The notes: generated by a model not told the origin, from the sequence alone. Shown: positions 37,494 to 48,863, counted from the stretch's first letter. The stretch: 64,000 bases of DNA from Grimontia indica (GCF_000333895.2 NZ_ANFM02000030.1:52735-116734), one strand, 5' to 3'. Translations and numbers: made by a program.

Positions 37494-38489
37494 TTAACGT
37501 GGCTTGCGGTTTCCACCTGTCTTCTTCTGACGGGTAGAAGGCTGACCGGAACGGTTTGCACCAGGTTTACCTGGACGACCACCACCTGTGCGGGTGCGGT
37601 TACCAGCTGGTTGACCACCACGACGGTTACGTGGTTTGCGGGTTTCACCAGACTCAACACGCTCTTCATAACGGCGTACTGCACGGCGAATCTTTTGCGC
37701 ACGCGCTTTACGTTTCTTGGTTTCTGGGTCGATCATGGTTTCTTGTTCTGCACGCAGTTCTACCATCTCACGAAGGTAGTTCACATCGTTCAGTTCAAGC
37801 TCCATCCAGCCGCCACGTGGCAATTCTTTGCTCAGGTAGATATCACCGTAGCGAACACGCTTAAGACGGCTCACAGTCACGCCCTGAGTTTCCCACAGAC
37901 GACGTACTTCGCGGTTACGACCTTCAGTGATCACCACGTAGAAGGTGTGATTTGAACCTTCACCACCTGCGTAAACCACGTCTTCGAAACGTGCTTCACC
38001 GTCTTCCAGTTCAACACCGCGAACCAGATTACGAACCATCTCTTCGTTAACTTCGCCGAATACACGAACCATGTATTCGCGCTGCACCTGACGGCTTGGG
38101 TGCATCAAACGGTTTGCCAGTTCACCATCTGTGGTGAAAAGCAGAAGACCCGAGGTATTTGCGTCCAGACGGCCTACTGCCACCCAGCGTGCGCCATTCA
38201 GGCGTGGCAGGCGGTCAAACACGGTGCGGCGACCTTCTGGATCGCTGCGGGTACACAATTCGCCTTCCGGCTTGTTGTATGCCAGAACACGACAAACTTG
38301 TTCAGAAGACGCAGAAATTTGCACATGGTGACCATCAACACGTACGTTAGCATTCAGGTCTTCCAAACGGTCACCCAGTTTTGCTACTACACCGTTAACA
38401 CTCACTCGGCCGGACTGAATCATGCCCTCGATTTCACGACGTGAACCAAGACCTGCACGGGCCAGCACCTTCTGTAATTTTTCGCTCAT
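37494..38489 (-). CDS. rluB: 23S rRNA pseudouridine synthase RluB
   Basis: A 331-residue enzyme that isomerises a uridine of 23S rRNA (U2605 in E. coli). An N-terminal S4 RNA-binding domain (about 2-60) precedes the RsuA-type catalytic domain with the Asp in [18 protein letters not shown] and KRVRYGDI. A long basic Arg/Gly/Lys-rich tail (about 255-331) probably binds RNA. The tail varies between species and is why this copy is longer than the ~290 residues seen elsewhere. Confidence 0.93.
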   Translation of the reverse strand: MSEKLQKVLARAGLGSRREIEGMIQSGRVSVNGVVAKLGDRLEDLNANVRVDGHHVQISASSEQVCRVLAYNKPEGELCTRSDPEGRRTVFDRLPRLNGARWVAVGRLDANTSGLLLFTTDGELANRLMHPSRQVQREYMVRVFGEVNEEMVRNLVRGVELEDGEARFEDVVYAGGEGSNHTFYVVITEGRNREVRRLWETQGVTVSRLKRVRYGDIYLSKELPRGGWMELELNDVNYLREMVELRAEQETMIDPETKKRKARAQKIRRAVRRYEERVESGETRKPRNRRGGQPAGNRTRTGGGRPGKPGANRSGQPSTRQKKTGGNRKPR

Positions 38490-38713
38490 TGACTAACTAC
38501 CTTACTGTCGCCTTCACAGGCGTCGATGTCGGAAAGAAAACCTTTGGAGGCGCGACTGAGCGCGGATCTAAGGCAACGGCGTATTATGCCAAAATGCACA
38601 CAATGACACCACATAATTTCACGGAATCGATAATGGCTGAATCTGGCAATTTTCGTTTGCACTCAGCCATTTTATTTAACTGAGAGTTTTTGCCCAATTG
38701 CCCCTCTTCTAGC

Positions 38714-39334
38714 CTATTCAAAAGGAGAGGTATCGCCTGTACCACGACGGAGAATTTCAGGCTCATCTTCGCTGAGATCGATGACTGTAGTTGGCTGCTC
38801 GCCCAGGTAACCACCGTTGAGAATACAGTCGACGGCATGTTCCAACTGGTCACGGATCGCCTCCGGATCAGACTCTGTATGCTCATTCCCCGGTAAGATT
38901 AGCGAAGTGGACATCATCGGCTCGCCCAACGCCTCAAGTAAATCCAGCGCAATTTGGTTGTCCGGCACACGGATACCGATGGTTTTACGCTTAGGATTCA
39001 TCAGTCGGCGAGGTACTTCTTTGGTCGCTTTCAAGATGAAAGTGTAACAACCCGGCGTGTTGTTACGAATCAGGCGGTAAGCACTGTTGTCGACGCGGGC
39101 ATAGACCGAAAGTTCAGACAAATCACGGCACATCAGCGTGAAGTTATGTCTGTCGTCCAGTCGACGAATGCGACAGATTCGCTCAAGTGCTTGTTTGTTT
39201 TCCAACTGGCAACCCAGCGCATAGCCAGAATCCGTTGGATAGATAATCACACCACCGTTGCGAACAATCGCAACAGCTTGATTGATAAGACGTGCTTGCG
39301 GGTTTTCAGGATGCACGTAAAAGAATTGGCTCAC
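38714..39334 (-). CDS. yciO: YciO/YrdC-domain (threonylcarbamoyl-AMP synthase-like) protein
   Basis: A 206-residue YrdC-fold protein with motifs [30 protein letters not shown] and [10 protein letters not shown]. The fold binds ATP/threonine and double-stranded RNA. YciO proteins are paralogues of TsaC (tRNA t6A synthesis) whose own role is less certain. The start overlaps the rnm stop by 4 bases (ATGA), so the two are translationally coupled, a pairing conserved from E. coli. Confidence 0.9.
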   Translation of the reverse strand: MSQFFYVHPENPQARLINQAVAIVRNGGVIIYPTDSGYALGCQLENKQALERICRIRRLDDRHNFTLMCRDLSELSVYARVDNSAYRLIRNNTPGCYTFILKATKEVPRRLMNPKRKTIGIRVPDNQIALDLLEALGEPMMSTSLILPGNEHTESDPEAIRDQLEHAVDCILNGGYLGEQPTTVIDLSEDEPEILRRGTGDTSPFE

Positions 39335-40206
39335 ACTTCCTCCTCATGAGACATTTCTGCCTCGGCAATCTCGGGCAAAGACCAGTTTTCCCAGACTTCC
39401 TTACAACCTTTCGGTAAGTATAAGTTACGACCCAACTCCAGCCACGGTGAAGGGTAATGAAAATCAGAGCCTTGGGAACCGGCTAACCCGAACTGAATAG
39501 CGTAGTCGCCCAGCAGACGACGTTCATTGGGCGATTGTTGTGGCTGTGCAACTTCCATTGCATCACCACCTGCATCAACAAAAACCTGAAGCAGGCGTTT
39601 CAGCCATTTAGCGGTAAGTTTATACCGACCAGGATGAGCCAGCACGGCTTGACCACCCGCTTTGTGAATAACATCAACGGCTTCCTGAATCGTACACCAG
39701 TTTGGTGGTACATAACCTGGGTTGCCGCGGGTCAGATATTTTTTGAATACGGCCTGCATGTTTTTCACATGCCCCTGCTCCACCATCCAACGGGCAAAGT
39801 GGGCGCGTGTAAGCGCGACATCGCCTGCCAGCGCTTTTGTGCCTTCGAGCGCGCCGGGCATACGCTGCTTTTCCAAGCGTTCTGCAATTTGTACTGCACG
39901 TTCATCGCGGCGTGCTGACTGCTCAACGATCAGTTTCTGCAATTCAGGAGATTCTGGGTCGATGCTGAGACCGACGACATGGATGTCTTTGTTTTCCCAA
40001 ACCGTCGATATTTCAATACCATTGACGATGTGTAATGGCAGATTGTCACGGGCAACCACTGCTTTGGCTTCTTCCAGCCCTGCCACCGTATCGTGATCGG
40101 TAATCGCAAGTACATTGACGCGAAAATCAACCGCGCGCTTGACCAAGTCTTCCGGTGTGAAGCGCCCATCCGACGCTGTTGTGTGGCTATGTAGATCAAA
40201 TAGCAT
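39331..40206 (-). CDS. rnm: PHP-domain 5'-3' exoribonuclease (RNase AM/YciV)
   Basis: A 291-residue PHP phosphoesterase. Metal-binding motifs include [11 protein letters not shown] at the N-terminus, [19 protein letters not shown] and GSDFHYP. E. coli YciV (RNase AM) trims 5' ends of RNA and also acts on 3',5'-nucleoside bisphosphates. It diverges from the trp leader, as in E. coli, with only 22 bases between its start and the trp -35 box. Confidence 0.9.
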   Translation of the reverse strand: MLFDLHSHTTASDGRFTPEDLVKRAVDFRVNVLAITDHDTVAGLEEAKAVVARDNLPLHIVNGIEISTVWENKDIHVVGLSIDPESPELQKLIVEQSARRDERAVQIAERLEKQRMPGALEGTKALAGDVALTRAHFARWMVEQGHVKNMQAVFKKYLTRGNPGYVPPNWCTIQEAVDVIHKAGGQAVLAHPGRYKLTAKWLKRLLQVFVDAGGDAMEVAQPQQSPNERRLLGDYAIQFGLAGSQGSDFHYPSPWLELGRNLYLPKGCKEVWENWSLPEIAEAEMSHEEEV

Positions 40207-40227
40207 TCATTTTCTTCTATTTGTTGC

Positions 40228-40256
40228 TTGACTTCGCCACCATATACTAGTTAACT
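40228..40256 (+). promoter_or_regulatory. trp operon promoter
   Basis: -35 TTGACT (40228-40233), a 17-base spacer and -10 TTAACT (40251-40256). The -10 box lies inside the TrpR operator. Confidence 0.75.
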
Positions 40257-40260
40257 AGTA
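40245..40260. promoter_or_regulatory. TrpR operator
   Basis: A perfect 16-base palindrome, TACTAGTTAACTAGTA, containing the ACTAGTTAACTAGT core of the E. coli trp operator. It covers the -10 box, so tryptophan-bound TrpR would block RNA polymerase. Confidence 0.88.
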
Positions 40261-40292
40261 CACGATTACTTATTCAAATGGATTTCGTCTTC

Positions 40293-40355
40293 ATGGTACA
40301 GCATAACCTCATCCAACAAACAGCACTGATTAACTGGTGGTGGCACTCCCAATAG
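40293..40355 (+). CDS. trpL: trp leader peptide
   Basis: A 20-residue leader peptide ending NWWWHSQ, with three consecutive Trp codons (40335-40343). Ribosome stalling at these codons when charged tRNA-Trp is scarce would favour the antiterminator that begins at the leader stop. An in-frame ATG five codons upstream (40278) is an alternative start; neither has a strong ribosome site. Placed between the promoter and the attenuator, it is functionally clear despite its size. Confidence 0.85.
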   Translation: MVQHNLIQQTALINWWWHSQ

Positions 40356-40404
40356 CGGGCGGTGTGATGAGTGATATCTCAAGGAAAGACGACACCAAGC
40401 CCGC
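40355..40404 (+). promoter_or_regulatory. trp antiterminator (2:3 stem)
   Basis: GCGGGCGGTGT (40355-40365) pairs with ACACC-AA-GCCCGC (40392-40404), 11 bp with a 2-base bulge. It shares the GCCCGC strand with the terminator, so the two folds exclude each other. Confidence 0.78.
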
Positions 40405-40421
40405 ATAACGCGGGTTTTTTT
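40397..40421 (+). terminator. trp attenuator terminator (3:4 stem)
   Basis: CCCGC (40400-40404) pairs with GCGGG (40410-40414), followed by seven T. It is the rho-independent stop of the trp leader. Confidence 0.82.
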
Positions 40422-40477
40422 GTTCCTATTTTTTTCCCGGGAACTGGATTGGGAATGACAAGCTAAGGACTCAGATT

Positions 40478-41491
40478 ATGATCATTGTGCTAAAGCCTCA
40501 GGCAACAGAACAAGAAGCAAAACACATCCTGAACAAGATTGAGAACGCTGGCCTGAAGCCACTTTACATGCCGGGTGTAGAGCGCATTGTTTTGGGCGCA
40601 CTGGGTGATGAACGCGTATTGCAGAAGCTTCATCTGGACAGCGATCCACTGGTTGAAGAAGTCAAACCTATCCTGACCAAATACAAAATGGTGTCCCGCG
40701 AAGTACAGGCACACAACAGCGTGGTCCGCATCGGTAATGTGCCAGTTGGCGGCGACAAATTCGCGGTTATCGCAGGTCCATGCTCTGTAGAATCCGAACA
40801 ACAATTGATGTCTGTTGCAGATGTCGTCAAAGGTCATGGCGCAGTTGCCCTTCGTGGCGGCGCTTACAAGCCCCGCACCAGCCCTTATGACTTCCAGGGC
40901 ATGGGCGTTGAAGGCCTGAAACTGCTTAAACAAGCAAGTGAAGCTGCCGGCATGCCAACCGTTTCTGAAGTCATGGAAGTCGGTCAAGTTGATTCATTGT
41001 GTGAATACATCGACTGCTTGCAAATTGGCGCACGCAATATGCAGAACTACGGATTGTTAAAAGCAGTTGGCGAAACAGGTAAACCGGTCTTGTTAAAACG
41101 CGGACTTTCCGCCACTATCGAGGAACTGTTGCTGGCGGCAGAATATATCTATGATGCTGGCAACCCGAACATTATTCTCTGTGAGCGCGGCATTCGTACA
41201 TTTGAAACAGCAACGCGTAATACTTTGGATTTAAATGCAGTCGCTTACATCAAACAGCGCAGCCACTTGCCAGTGGTCGTCGACCCAAGTCATGGCACCG
41301 GCGTACGTGAGCTTGTCATTCCATTGTCTCGTGCGGCAGCAGCGGTAGGCGCCGACGGTATCATCGTTGAAAGCCACCTCAATCCAGCAGAAGCGCTGTC
41401 AGATGGGCATCAAGCACTGACAGGGGAAATGTTCGCGCAGTTAATGCAAGAATTGAAACCATTTGTAGAAGCAGCAGGGAGAACGCTGTGA
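40478..41491 (+). CDS. 3-deoxy-7-phosphoheptulonate (DAHP) synthase, first gene of trp operon
   Basis: A 337-residue enzyme condensing phosphoenolpyruvate and erythrose 4-phosphate, the entry step of aromatic biosynthesis. An N-terminal ferredoxin-like regulatory domain (about 1-70) is followed by a TIM barrel with [34 protein letters not shown] and DPSHGTG. This is the type I-beta architecture, not the AroF/G/H (I-alpha) type common in enteric bacteria. It lies between the attenuator and trpE and overlaps trpE by 4 bases (GTGA), so it should respond to tryptophan. Confidence 0.92.
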   Translation: MIIVLKPQATEQEAKHILNKIENAGLKPLYMPGVERIVLGALGDERVLQKLHLDSDPLVEEVKPILTKYKMVSREVQAHNSVVRIGNVPVGGDKFAVIAGPCSVESEQQLMSVADVVKGHGAVALRGGAYKPRTSPYDFQGMGVEGLKLLKQASEAAGMPTVSEVMEVGQVDSLCEYIDCLQIGARNMQNYGLLKAVGETGKPVLLKRGLSATIEELLLAAEYIYDAGNPNIILCERGIRTFETATRNTLDLNAVAYIKQRSHLPVVVDPSHGTGVRELVIPLSRAAAAVGADGIIVESHLNPAEALSDGHQALTGEMFAQLMQELKPFVEAAGRTL

Positions 41492-43065
41492 AAAACCACG
41501 CTTTAAATAAAGGCGAACTCGACGTATTGAGCCTGGATGTGCCATACGTCGCTGCACCCACTGAACTGTATGCGGCGATCTGTCAGGATCGCCCACATAG
41601 CCTGTTACTTGAATCTGCCGAGATTGATTCCAAACAGGATCTCAAAAGCCTGATGTTGGTCGATGCAGCTGTGCGTATCGTTTGTCGTGGCCGCACGGTT
41701 GAACTCGAAGCTAAGAGCCAAAACGGCCACAACGTGCTTGATGCCGTTGAAGCTGAACTCACCAGCCAACAACTTGCTATTGAAAGTGAACGTCAGCCAG
41801 AGCTGCTGACCTTACACTTTGCTGAAGAAAACCGCACACTGGATGAAGACGCCCGTCTGCGCCAGCCATCCCCTTTTGATGCGCTGCGTTTGGTTCAGCA
41901 TGCTTTCAAACTGGATGGTCTGCCAGACGAAGCATTGTTTGTCGGTGGTTTGTTTGCCTACGACTTAGTCGCACAATTTGAACCGTTGCCAGAAGTGGAA
42001 TCCGGTAACCGTTGTCCTGACTACCTGTTTTATGTTGCGGAAACCCTTTTGGTTATCGACCACCAACGTCGCAAAGCCAAGCTTCAGGCAACCCAGTTTG
42101 GTGGCAACGAAAACACCGAAACCTACTTTGATTTAAGCCGTCGCTTACAGGCAATTCGGGAAAGCTGCCTGAATCCAACCGAAATGCCTTCTGCGAAGCA
42201 ACTGGACAGTGTTGATGTGGCAGTCTCTGTCAGCGACGAAGATTTCTGCAATGCTGTCGATGAGCTCAAAGGCTATGTGGTAAAAGGCGATGTTTTCCAA
42301 GTCGTGCCTAGCCGTCGCTTCACTTTGCCATGCCCTTCTCCACTGAACGCTTACCTGAAACTCAAACAAGGCAACCCGAGCCCTTACATGTTCTACATGC
42401 AGGATGAGGAGTTCACCCTGTTTGGCGCGTCTCCGGAAAGTGCACTGAAATACAGCAAAGACACCAATCAAGTTGAAATCTACCCGATCGCAGGTACACG
42501 CCATCGCGGTAAAAACAGTGATGGTTCCATCAACCTTGATCTGGATGGTCGTATAGAACTTGAACTTCGCAACGACATCAAGGAAAAAGCCGAGCACATG
42601 ATGCTGGTTGATTTGGCGCGAAACGATGTGGCTCGCATCAGTGAACCTGGTACCCGCTATGTTGCTGATCTTCTTCAAGTTGACCGTTACAGTCACGTGA
42701 TGCATTTGGTGTCGCGCGTTGTCGGACAGCTTCGTCATGATTTGGATGCTCTGCATGCTTACCAAGCCTGCATGAACATGGGTACCTTGACGGGTGCTCC
42801 GAAAATCCGTGCCATGCAATTGATTCGCGAGTTCGAGCAAAGCCGTCGCGGCAGCTATGGTGGCGCAGTCGGTTACATTACCGGTCACGGTGATATGGAT
42901 ACCTGTATCGTTATCCGCTCCGCCTATGTAGAAGATGGTATTGCACAAGTTCAAGCCGGTGCCGGTGTGGTGTTTGATTCTGTGCCTCAGGCAGAAGCAG
43001 ACGAAACCCGCGGCAAAGCCGCTGCCGTTCTTACCGCGATTCGCGCAGCACATACAGGAGCATAA
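41488..43065 (+). CDS. trpE: anthranilate synthase component I
   Basis: A 525-residue chorismate-binding enzyme making anthranilate with Trp[12 protein letters not shown] near residue 35 is the tryptophan feedback-inhibition motif. The chorismate domain (about 245-510) includes [47 protein letters not shown] and [12 protein letters not shown]. The GTG start overlaps the DAHP synthase stop, indicating coupled translation. Activity is predicted to be under both feedback and attenuation control. Confidence 0.96.
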   Translation: MKNHALNKGELDVLSLDVPYVAAPTELYAAICQDRPHSLLLESAEIDSKQDLKSLMLVDAAVRIVCRGRTVELEAKSQNGHNVLDAVEAELTSQQLAIESERQPELLTLHFAEENRTLDEDARLRQPSPFDALRLVQHAFKLDGLPDEALFVGGLFAYDLVAQFEPLPEVESGNRCPDYLFYVAETLLVIDHQRRKAKLQATQFGGNENTETYFDLSRRLQAIRESCLNPTEMPSAKQLDSVDVAVSVSDEDFCNAVDELKGYVVKGDVFQVVPSRRFTLPCPSPLNAYLKLKQGNPSPYMFYMQDEEFTLFGASPESALKYSKDTNQVEIYPIAGTRHRGKNSDGSINLDLDGRIELELRNDIKEKAEHMMLVDLARNDVARISEPGTRYVADLLQVDRYSHVMHLVSRVVGQLRHDLDALHAYQACMNMGTLTGAPKIRAMQLIREFEQSRRGSYGGAVGYITGHGDMDTCIVIRSAYVEDGIAQVQAGAGVVFDSVPQAEADETRGKAAAVLTAIRAAHTGA

Positions 43066-43067
43066 GC

Positions 43068-43667
43068 ATGAGCAATCAGGTCAATGCACATATTGTGCTC
43101 ATCGATAACTTCGACTCATTCACTTACAATCTGGTCGATCAATTCCGCTCACTCGGTTACCCGGTCACGATTTACCGAAACAGCCTGAGTGCAGACCAAA
43201 TCGAACAGGCACTGTCTGAGCTCAACAACCCAGTGGTTGTATTGTCGCCAGGCCCTGGTGCACCTTCAGAAGCAGGCTGTATGCCAGAGCTGATTCTAAA
43301 ACTGAAAGGCAAAGTGCCAATGATTGGTATTTGCCTCGGCCAACAAGCGATTACCGAAGCTTACGGCGGTACTGTTGCCGGCGCAGGTGAAATCGTTCAT
43401 GGCAAAGCGTCACTCATGACACACAACGGCCACGATGTATTTGGAAGCATCGAAAGCCCGCTGACGATTGCCCGATACCACTCTTTGGTTGCGACCAAGG
43501 TACCAGACTCACTGGATGTGATTGCGGATGTGGATGGGCTGGTGATGGCAGTTGTTAACGACAACGACAAAGTCGTGGGTTTCCAATTCCACCCGGAATC
43601 CATTCTCACAACAAAAGGCGCAGACCTTTTAACCAATACCATTAACTGGGCTACACAAGCGCGCTGA
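43068..43667 (+). CDS. trpG: anthranilate synthase component II (glutamine amidotransferase)
   Basis: A 199-residue class I amidotransferase that supplies ammonia to TrpE. It has LIDNFDSFTYNLVDQF at the N-terminus, oxyanion-strand PGPGAPSEAG, nucleophile Cys in GICLGQQAI and the His-Glu pair in QFHPESI. It is a separate gene here, not fused to trpD as in E. coli. It starts 2 bases after trpE. Confidence 0.96.
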   Translation: MSNQVNAHIVLIDNFDSFTYNLVDQFRSLGYPVTIYRNSLSADQIEQALSELNNPVVVLSPGPGAPSEAGCMPELILKLKGKVPMIGICLGQQAITEAYGGTVAGAGEIVHGKASLMTHNGHDVFGSIESPLTIARYHSLVATKVPDSLDVIADVDGLVMAVVNDNDKVVGFQFHPESILTTKGADLLTNTINWATQAR

Positions 43668-43689
43668 TCGACAGGACAAGGAGAGCATT

Positions 43690-44691
43690 ATGGAAGCGAT
43701 TATTAACAAACTTTACGACCAGACATCTTTGTCGCAGGAAGAAAGCCATCAGCTGTTTGATACCATCATCAAAGGCGAGCTTGACCCAATTCTGTTGTCA
43801 GCAGCGCTGACCGCATTGAAAATCAAAGGCGAAACGCCAGAAGAAATTGCGGGTGCAGCGTCTGCACTCACTGAAAACGCCAACCCATTTCCAACTCCGG
43901 ATTACGATTTCGCTGACATCGTTGGCACCGGTGGTGATGGCGCAAACACCATCAACATTTCAACCACCGCAGCATTCGTTGCTGCAGCATGTGGCGTGAA
44001 AGTCGCCAAGCACGGCAACCGCGGTGTTTCGAGCAAGTCGGGGTCTTCAGACCTGTTAGCGGCATTTGGTATCGATCTGGCAATGAGCCCTGAAACCGCG
44101 CGCGGTGCACTGGATGATTTGGGTGTGTGCTTCCTGTTCGCGCCTCAGTATCACAGCGGTGTTCGCCATGCGATGCCGGTTCGTCAAACCATGAAAACCC
44201 GCACCATCTTCAACTTGCTGGGCCCACTGATTAACCCTGCGAAGCCAACGCTGGAATTGATGGGTGTGTACGATAAATCACTGGTTCGCCCTATTGCTGA
44301 AACCATGCTGAATCTCAACATGAAGCGCGCAGCCGTTGTTCACGGCAGTGGTTTGGATGAAGTAGCGATTCACGGTGAAACAACCGTCGCGGAAATCAAA
44401 GACGGTGTCATCACCGAATATACACTGACGCCGGAAGACTTTGGCGTTCAGACCTACCCGCTTGAATCCATCAAAGGCGGTACGCCGGAAGAAAACCGCG
44501 AAATCATTTCGCAAATTCTGCAAGGCAAAGGCACCAACGCACAGCAATCTGCTGTCGCTGTTAACGTGGCATTACTGCTGCGTCTGTTTGGACAAGAAGA
44601 TCTCAAAGCTAACACGCAAAAAGCGCTGGATGTGATGAATAGTGGTAAGCCATTCGAACTGGTTCAGCAACTGGCATCTCGGAGCAACTAA
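43690..44691 (+). CDS. trpD: anthranilate phosphoribosyltransferase
   Basis: A 333-residue enzyme that joins anthranilate and PRPP. It has the glycine-rich PRPP loop GTGGDGANTINIST (about 76-89), KHGNRGVSSKSGSSD and RTIFNLLGPLINPA. AAGGAGA precedes the ATG. It overlaps trpCF by one base (TAATG). Confidence 0.96.
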   Translation: MEAIINKLYDQTSLSQEESHQLFDTIIKGELDPILLSAALTALKIKGETPEEIAGAASALTENANPFPTPDYDFADIVGTGGDGANTINISTTAAFVAAACGVKVAKHGNRGVSSKSGSSDLLAAFGIDLAMSPETARGALDDLGVCFLFAPQYHSGVRHAMPVRQTMKTRTIFNLLGPLINPAKPTLELMGVYDKSLVRPIAETMLNLNMKRAAVVHGSGLDEVAIHGETTVAEIKDGVITEYTLTPEDFGVQTYPLESIKGGTPEENREIISQILQGKGTNAQQSAVAVNVALLLRLFGQEDLKANTQKALDVMNSGKPFELVQQLASRSN

Positions 44692-46058
44692 TGGAAACGG
44701 TACTGGCAAAAATTGTTGAAGACAAAAAAGACTGGGTAGCGGCGCGTAAAGAGTCGCAACCACTAGAGAGTTTTATTAACGACGTGGTACCCAGCGATCG
44801 TAGCTTCTACGACGCACTTTCCGGCAATCCGGCGAAGTTCATTCTCGAGTGCAAAAAGGCGTCACCGTCCAAGGGCCTGATTCGTGACGACTTTGATCTA
44901 AACTACATCGCGAGTGTTTACGGCAAACATGCCGCTGCGATTTCAGTATTGACGGATGAAAAGTACTTTCAGGGCAATTTTGACTTTCTGCCGGTTGTTC
45001 GTTCGCAAGTGCCTTGTCCTGTGCTTTGCAAAGATTTCATGGTCGACACCTATCAGGTGTACCTTGCGCGCCATCATCAAGCCGACGCCATTCTGTTGAT
45101 GCTGTCTGTGCTTAACGATGAAGAATACCAAACACTTGCAGCGGCGGCGCATGAGCTGAACCTCGGTGTATTGACGGAAGTCAGCAACGAAGAAGAACTG
45201 GAGCGTGCTATTGCTCTCAATGCCAAAGTTGTTGGCATCAATAACCGCAACTTGCGTGACCTAAGCATCGACCTGAACCGTACCAAAGAACTGGCACCTC
45301 GCCTGCCTGATGATCGCATTGTGATTTCAGAGTCGGGTATTTATACCCACCAGCAAATCCGCGAATTGGCACCGTTTGCGAATGGCTTCCTGATTGGTAG
45401 CTCGCTGATGGCAGAAGCCGATGTTGAGCAGGCGGTTCGCCGTGTGCTTTACGGTGACAACAAGGTGTGTGGTCTAACCCGTGCCGAAGATGCCAAAGCG
45501 GCTTACGATTCTTATGCCAACTATGGCGGCCTGATTTTCGTTGAGAAGTCTCCACGTTATGTGGATTTAGACGCAGCGCGAAAAGTGATGGAAGGCGCGC
45601 CGCTGCAATACGTTGGCGTGTTCCAGAACCACGACCTGAACCATGTCGCTGACACCGCAAAAGCGCTAGATCTGGCAGCGGTTCAACTCCACGGCAATGA
45701 GAACAGCGAATACGTGAAACAGCTTCGTGCCGAGTTGCCGAAAGGTACCCAGATTTGGAAAGCGCATGGCGTAAGCGACACGGTTCCTCACATTGAACCT
45801 GACGCTGACCGCAATCTTCTGGACAGCCGCGTCGGCAACCAAAGTGGCGGAACAGGGACACAGTTCGACTGGTCTTTGGTGCCGGACGAACAAAAAGAAA
45901 GCCTGATGCTTGCCGGTGGCCTGTCATCAGAGAACGCAAAAGAAGCTGCGCAAATCGGCTGTGCGGGACTCGATTTTAACTCGGGCGTGGAAAGCGAACC
46001 GGGTATCAAAGATAAAGACAAATTGGACGCTGCATTTACGGCGCTGAGAGATTACTAA
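44691..46058 (+). CDS. trpC: indole-3-glycerol phosphate synthase / phosphoribosylanthranilate isomerase fusion
   Basis: A 455-residue bifunctional protein of two TIM barrels: TrpC (about 1-255; [34 protein letters not shown]) and TrpF (about 256-455; [34 protein letters not shown]). The trpC-trpF fusion is usual in enterobacteria and vibrios. It catalyses the isomerase step and then indole-glycerol phosphate formation. Confidence 0.96.
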   Translation: METVLAKIVEDKKDWVAARKESQPLESFINDVVPSDRSFYDALSGNPAKFILECKKASPSKGLIRDDFDLNYIASVYGKHAAAISVLTDEKYFQGNFDFLPVVRSQVPCPVLCKDFMVDTYQVYLARHHQADAILLMLSVLNDEEYQTLAAAAHELNLGVLTEVSNEEELERAIALNAKVVGINNRNLRDLSIDLNRTKELAPRLPDDRIVISESGIYTHQQIRELAPFANGFLIGSSLMAEADVEQAVRRVLYGDNKVCGLTRAEDAKAAYDSYANYGGLIFVEKSPRYVDLDAARKVMEGAPLQYVGVFQNHDLNHVADTAKALDLAAVQLHGNENSEYVKQLRAELPKGTQIWKAHGVSDTVPHIEPDADRNLLDSRVGNQSGGTGTQFDWSLVPDEQKESLMLAGGLSSENAKEAAQIGCAGLDFNSGVESEPGIKDKDKLDAAFTALRDY

Positions 46059-46066
46059 GGACTGTT

Positions 46067-47257
46067 ATGACTAAGTTGAACGCCTATTTTGGAGAGTTTG
46101 GCGGACAGTATGTTCCTCAAATTCTGGTTCCAGCGTTAGACCAACTGGAGCAAGCGTTTATTGACGCACAGAACGATCCAGCTTTTCAGGAAGAATTCAT
46201 TTCTCTTCTTAAAGAGTATGCAGGTCGTCCTACTGCCCTCACCCTTTGTCGCAACCTGACCAAAGGGACGAAAACCAAACTTTACTTGAAGCGTGAAGAT
46301 CTGCTTCACGGCGGTGCACACAAAACCAATCAGGTGTTGGGTCAGGCGCTACTGGCTAAGCGTATGGGCAAAAAAGAAATCATTGCCGAAACCGGCGCTG
46401 GTCAACACGGCGTTGCTACGGCGCTGGCTTGTGCCCTGCTTGACCTGAAATGCCGCGTATACATGGGCGCGAAGGACGTTGAACGTCAAAGCCCGAACGT
46501 ATTCCGCATGAAACTGATGGGCGCAGAAGTCATCCCTGTTCATTCTGGCTCTTCAACTCTGAAAGATGCCTGCAACGAAGCGCTGCGTGACTGGTCTGCA
46601 AGTTACGAAGAAGCCCACTACCTGCTGGGCACGGCTGCAGGTCCTCACCCATTCCCGACGATTGTTCGCGAATTCCAGAAGATGATTGGTGAAGAGACCA
46701 AGCAGCAAATTCTGGAAATCGAAGGCCGCCTGCCTGATAACGTGATCGCCTGTGTGGGCGGTGGTTCTAACGCCATTGGTATGTTCGCTGATTTCATCGA
46801 AGAAACCGATGTAGGCCTGATTGGCGTTGAGCCTGCAGGTCTGGGTCTGGACACAGACCAGCATGGTGCACCGCTTAAACACGGTAAACTCGGCATCTTC
46901 TTTGGCATGAAAGCGCCACTGATGCAGGATCCAAATGGTCAGGTAGAAGAGTCTTACTCTGTGTCTGCAGGTCTCGACTTCCCATCGGTTGGCCCTCAGC
47001 ATGCGCATCTGAATTCTATTGGCCGCGCCGAATACGTGGCAATAACCGATGACGAAGCGCTGGACGCCTTCCAAGAACTGGCTCGTCACGAAGGCATTAT
47101 TCCTGCACTGGAATCTGCTCATGCTTTGGCGTATGCGCTGAAGATGGCAAAAGAAAACCCAGAAAAAGAGCAACTGCTTGTAGTGAACCTGTCAGGCCGC
47201 GGTGACAAGGACATCTTTACTGTCCACGACATTTTGAAAGAAAAAGGAGTGATGTAA
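46067..47257 (+). CDS. trpB: tryptophan synthase beta chain
   Basis: A 396-residue PLP enzyme that joins indole and serine. The PLP lysine is in HGGAHKTNQ, the phosphate loop is GGGSNAIGM, and ETGAGQHG lines the active site. The length is standard. Its stop overlaps the trpA ATG (TAATG), which ensures equal synthesis of the two chains. Confidence 0.97.
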   Translation: MTKLNAYFGEFGGQYVPQILVPALDQLEQAFIDAQNDPAFQEEFISLLKEYAGRPTALTLCRNLTKGTKTKLYLKREDLLHGGAHKTNQVLGQALLAKRMGKKEIIAETGAGQHGVATALACALLDLKCRVYMGAKDVERQSPNVFRMKLMGAEVIPVHSGSSTLKDACNEALRDWSASYEEAHYLLGTAAGPHPFPTIVREFQKMIGEETKQQILEIEGRLPDNVIACVGGGSNAIGMFADFIEETDVGLIGVEPAGLGLDTDQHGAPLKHGKLGIFFGMKAPLMQDPNGQVEESYSVSAGLDFPSVGPQHAHLNSIGRAEYVAITDDEALDAFQELARHEGIIPALESAHALAYALKMAKENPEKEQLLVVNLSGRGDKDIFTVHDILKEKGVM

Positions 47258-48078
47258 TGGCTGCTACCTTGTCTCACCGCTATGAAGCGATGTTCGAAAA
47301 GCTGGATGCTAAAGGTGAAGGCGCATTCGTTCCTTTTGTCACCATTGGCGATCCAAATCCAGAGCAATCACTGCGTATCATTGAAACGCTGATTGAAAAT
47401 GGTGCTGACGCGCTGGAGCTGGGTATTCCGTTCTCAGATCCACTGGCCGATGGCCCAACCATTCAGGGCGCAACCATTCGTGCGTTGGAATCTGGCACTA
47501 CGCCGGACAATTGCTTCAGCATTCTGAAGGAGGTGCGTGAGCGTCATCCTGATATTCCTGTTGGCCTTCTGATGTATGCAAACCTGGTTTTCGCTAACGG
47601 CATCGATAACTTCTATGCAAAATGCGCAGAAGCTGGCGTAGATTCGGTGCTGATTGCTGATGTACCAGCAGGCGAATCTACCGAATTCCGTGAGTCCGCT
47701 GCCAAACATGGTGTTCACGCTATCTTTATCGCGCCACCGAACGCGAACGAAGAAACCCTGAAAACCATTTCTGAACTTGGCGGTGGCTACACTTACCTGC
47801 TTTCCCGTGCTGGCGTTACCGGTGCAGAAACCAAAGCCGGTAAGCCAATTGAGCACCTGCTCGCTCAACTGTCGGCGTTCGATGCACCTCGTCCTTTACT
47901 GGGCTTTGGTATTTCAGAGCCAGCTCAAGTTAAAGAAGCTATTACTGCAGGCGCTGCGGGGGCGATTTCAGGTTCAGCTGTGGTGAAAATCATCGAGCGT
48001 AATGTTGCTGATGAAGCAAACATGCTGAAAGAGCTTGGCGAGTTCGTTGCAAACATGAAAGCCGCAACAACCAAGTAA
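47257..48078 (+). CDS. trpA: tryptophan synthase alpha chain
   Basis: A 273-residue TIM-barrel enzyme that releases indole from indole-glycerol phosphate and passes it to TrpB. It has the catalytic Glu in [18 protein letters not shown], the second catalytic Asp in VLIADVP, and the phosphate site GFGIS. It is the last gene of the operon, with a terminator after it. Confidence 0.97.
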   Translation: MAATLSHRYEAMFEKLDAKGEGAFVPFVTIGDPNPEQSLRIIETLIENGADALELGIPFSDPLADGPTIQGATIRALESGTTPDNCFSILKEVRERHPDIPVGLLMYANLVFANGIDNFYAKCAEAGVDSVLIADVPAGESTEFRESAAKHGVHAIFIAPPNANEETLKTISELGGGYTYLLSRAGVTGAETKAGKPIEHLLAQLSAFDAPRPLLGFGISEPAQVKEAITAGAAGAISGSAVVKIIERNVADEANMLKELGEFVANMKAATTK

Positions 48079-48107
48079 GACGAAGCCGTCCCAGATCTCC
48101 GATATTT

Positions 48108-48137
48108 AAGGCCATCATCCGATGGCCTTTTCTTTTC
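48108..48137 (+). terminator. terminator of the trp operon
   Basis: A perfect 9-bp stem (AAGGCCATC/GATGGCCTT) with an ATCC loop and the T-rich tail TTCTTTTCT, 30 bases after trpA. Confidence 0.88.
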
Positions 48138-48232
48138 TCTGGCTCCTTTGCGTTTTAACTGCCAGAAGTTTTCGGTAAACTTTGGGTCTTATTGAGCAAG
48201 CCAAAAGCTCTGCCACAAGGATCACTCTCTGA

Positions 48233-48778
48233 ATGAAACAGCTTCTCGACTTTATCCCGCTCATTATCTTCTTCGCACTTTACAAGATGTACGACATCTA
48301 CACGGCAACGGGAGCGCTGATTGTCGCGACAATTATTCAGGTCGCCGTTACCTGGGTGCTCTACAAAAAAGTCGAGAAGATGCAGATTGTCACAGCGGTA
48401 TTGGTGGCTGTTTTCGGCGGCATGACGCTGTTTTTCCAAGATGACAATTTCATCAAATGGAAAGTAACGATTGTTTACGCCCTGTTTGCCATTGGGTTGA
48501 TGGTTTCTCAGGTTCTGGGTAAACCACTTATCAAAGGCATGCTTGGCAAAGAAATTACGCTGCCAGACAATGTGTGGCGAAACATCAACTCAGCCTGGGT
48601 TGGTTTTTTCACGGCGTTGGCGATACTCAACGTTTATGTCGCCTATCAGATGCCACTGGATGTTTGGGTGAATTTCAAAGTGTTTGGTTTGTTAGCACTG
48701 ACGTTGGCATTTACCATAGTGAGCGGTGTTTACATCTACAAGCACATGCCAAAAGAAACCGATTCAGAAGAACAATAA
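48233..48778 (+). CDS. yciB: YciB/IspZ-family inner-membrane (septation) protein
   Basis: A 181-residue membrane protein with about five transmembrane helices. The start, [26 protein letters not shown], and the motif [17 protein letters not shown] are family hallmarks. YciB homologues interact with cell-division and elongation proteins and affect envelope integrity; the exact activity is unknown. yciB-yciA-yciI near trp is a conserved arrangement. Confidence 0.92.
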   Translation: MKQLLDFIPLIIFFALYKMYDIYTATGALIVATIIQVAVTWVLYKKVEKMQIVTAVLVAVFGGMTLFFQDDNFIKWKVTIVYALFAIGLMVSQVLGKPLIKGMLGKEITLPDNVWRNINSAWVGFFTALAILNVYVAYQMPLDVWVNFKVFGLLALTLAFTIVSGVYIYKHMPKETDSEEQ

Positions 48779-48863
48779 CTCGCACAAAAATCACTCTGAG
48801 GGTGTTACGGGCTGTTGACCCTAGGCTCACCCTTTTTCAATTTCATTTCCCGGAAGTCGTATC

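Noticed and set aside
38632..38671. AATGGCTGA/TCAGCCATT stem with T-rich tail between rluB and yciO
   Set aside because: The 9-bp stem is real but the loop is 22 bases, it points to the plus strand where no gene ends, and no function follows.
42145..43053. Minus-strand frame of about 300 codons opposite trpE
   Set aside because: Shadow of trpE caused by codon bias; no ribosome site and no recognisable motif.
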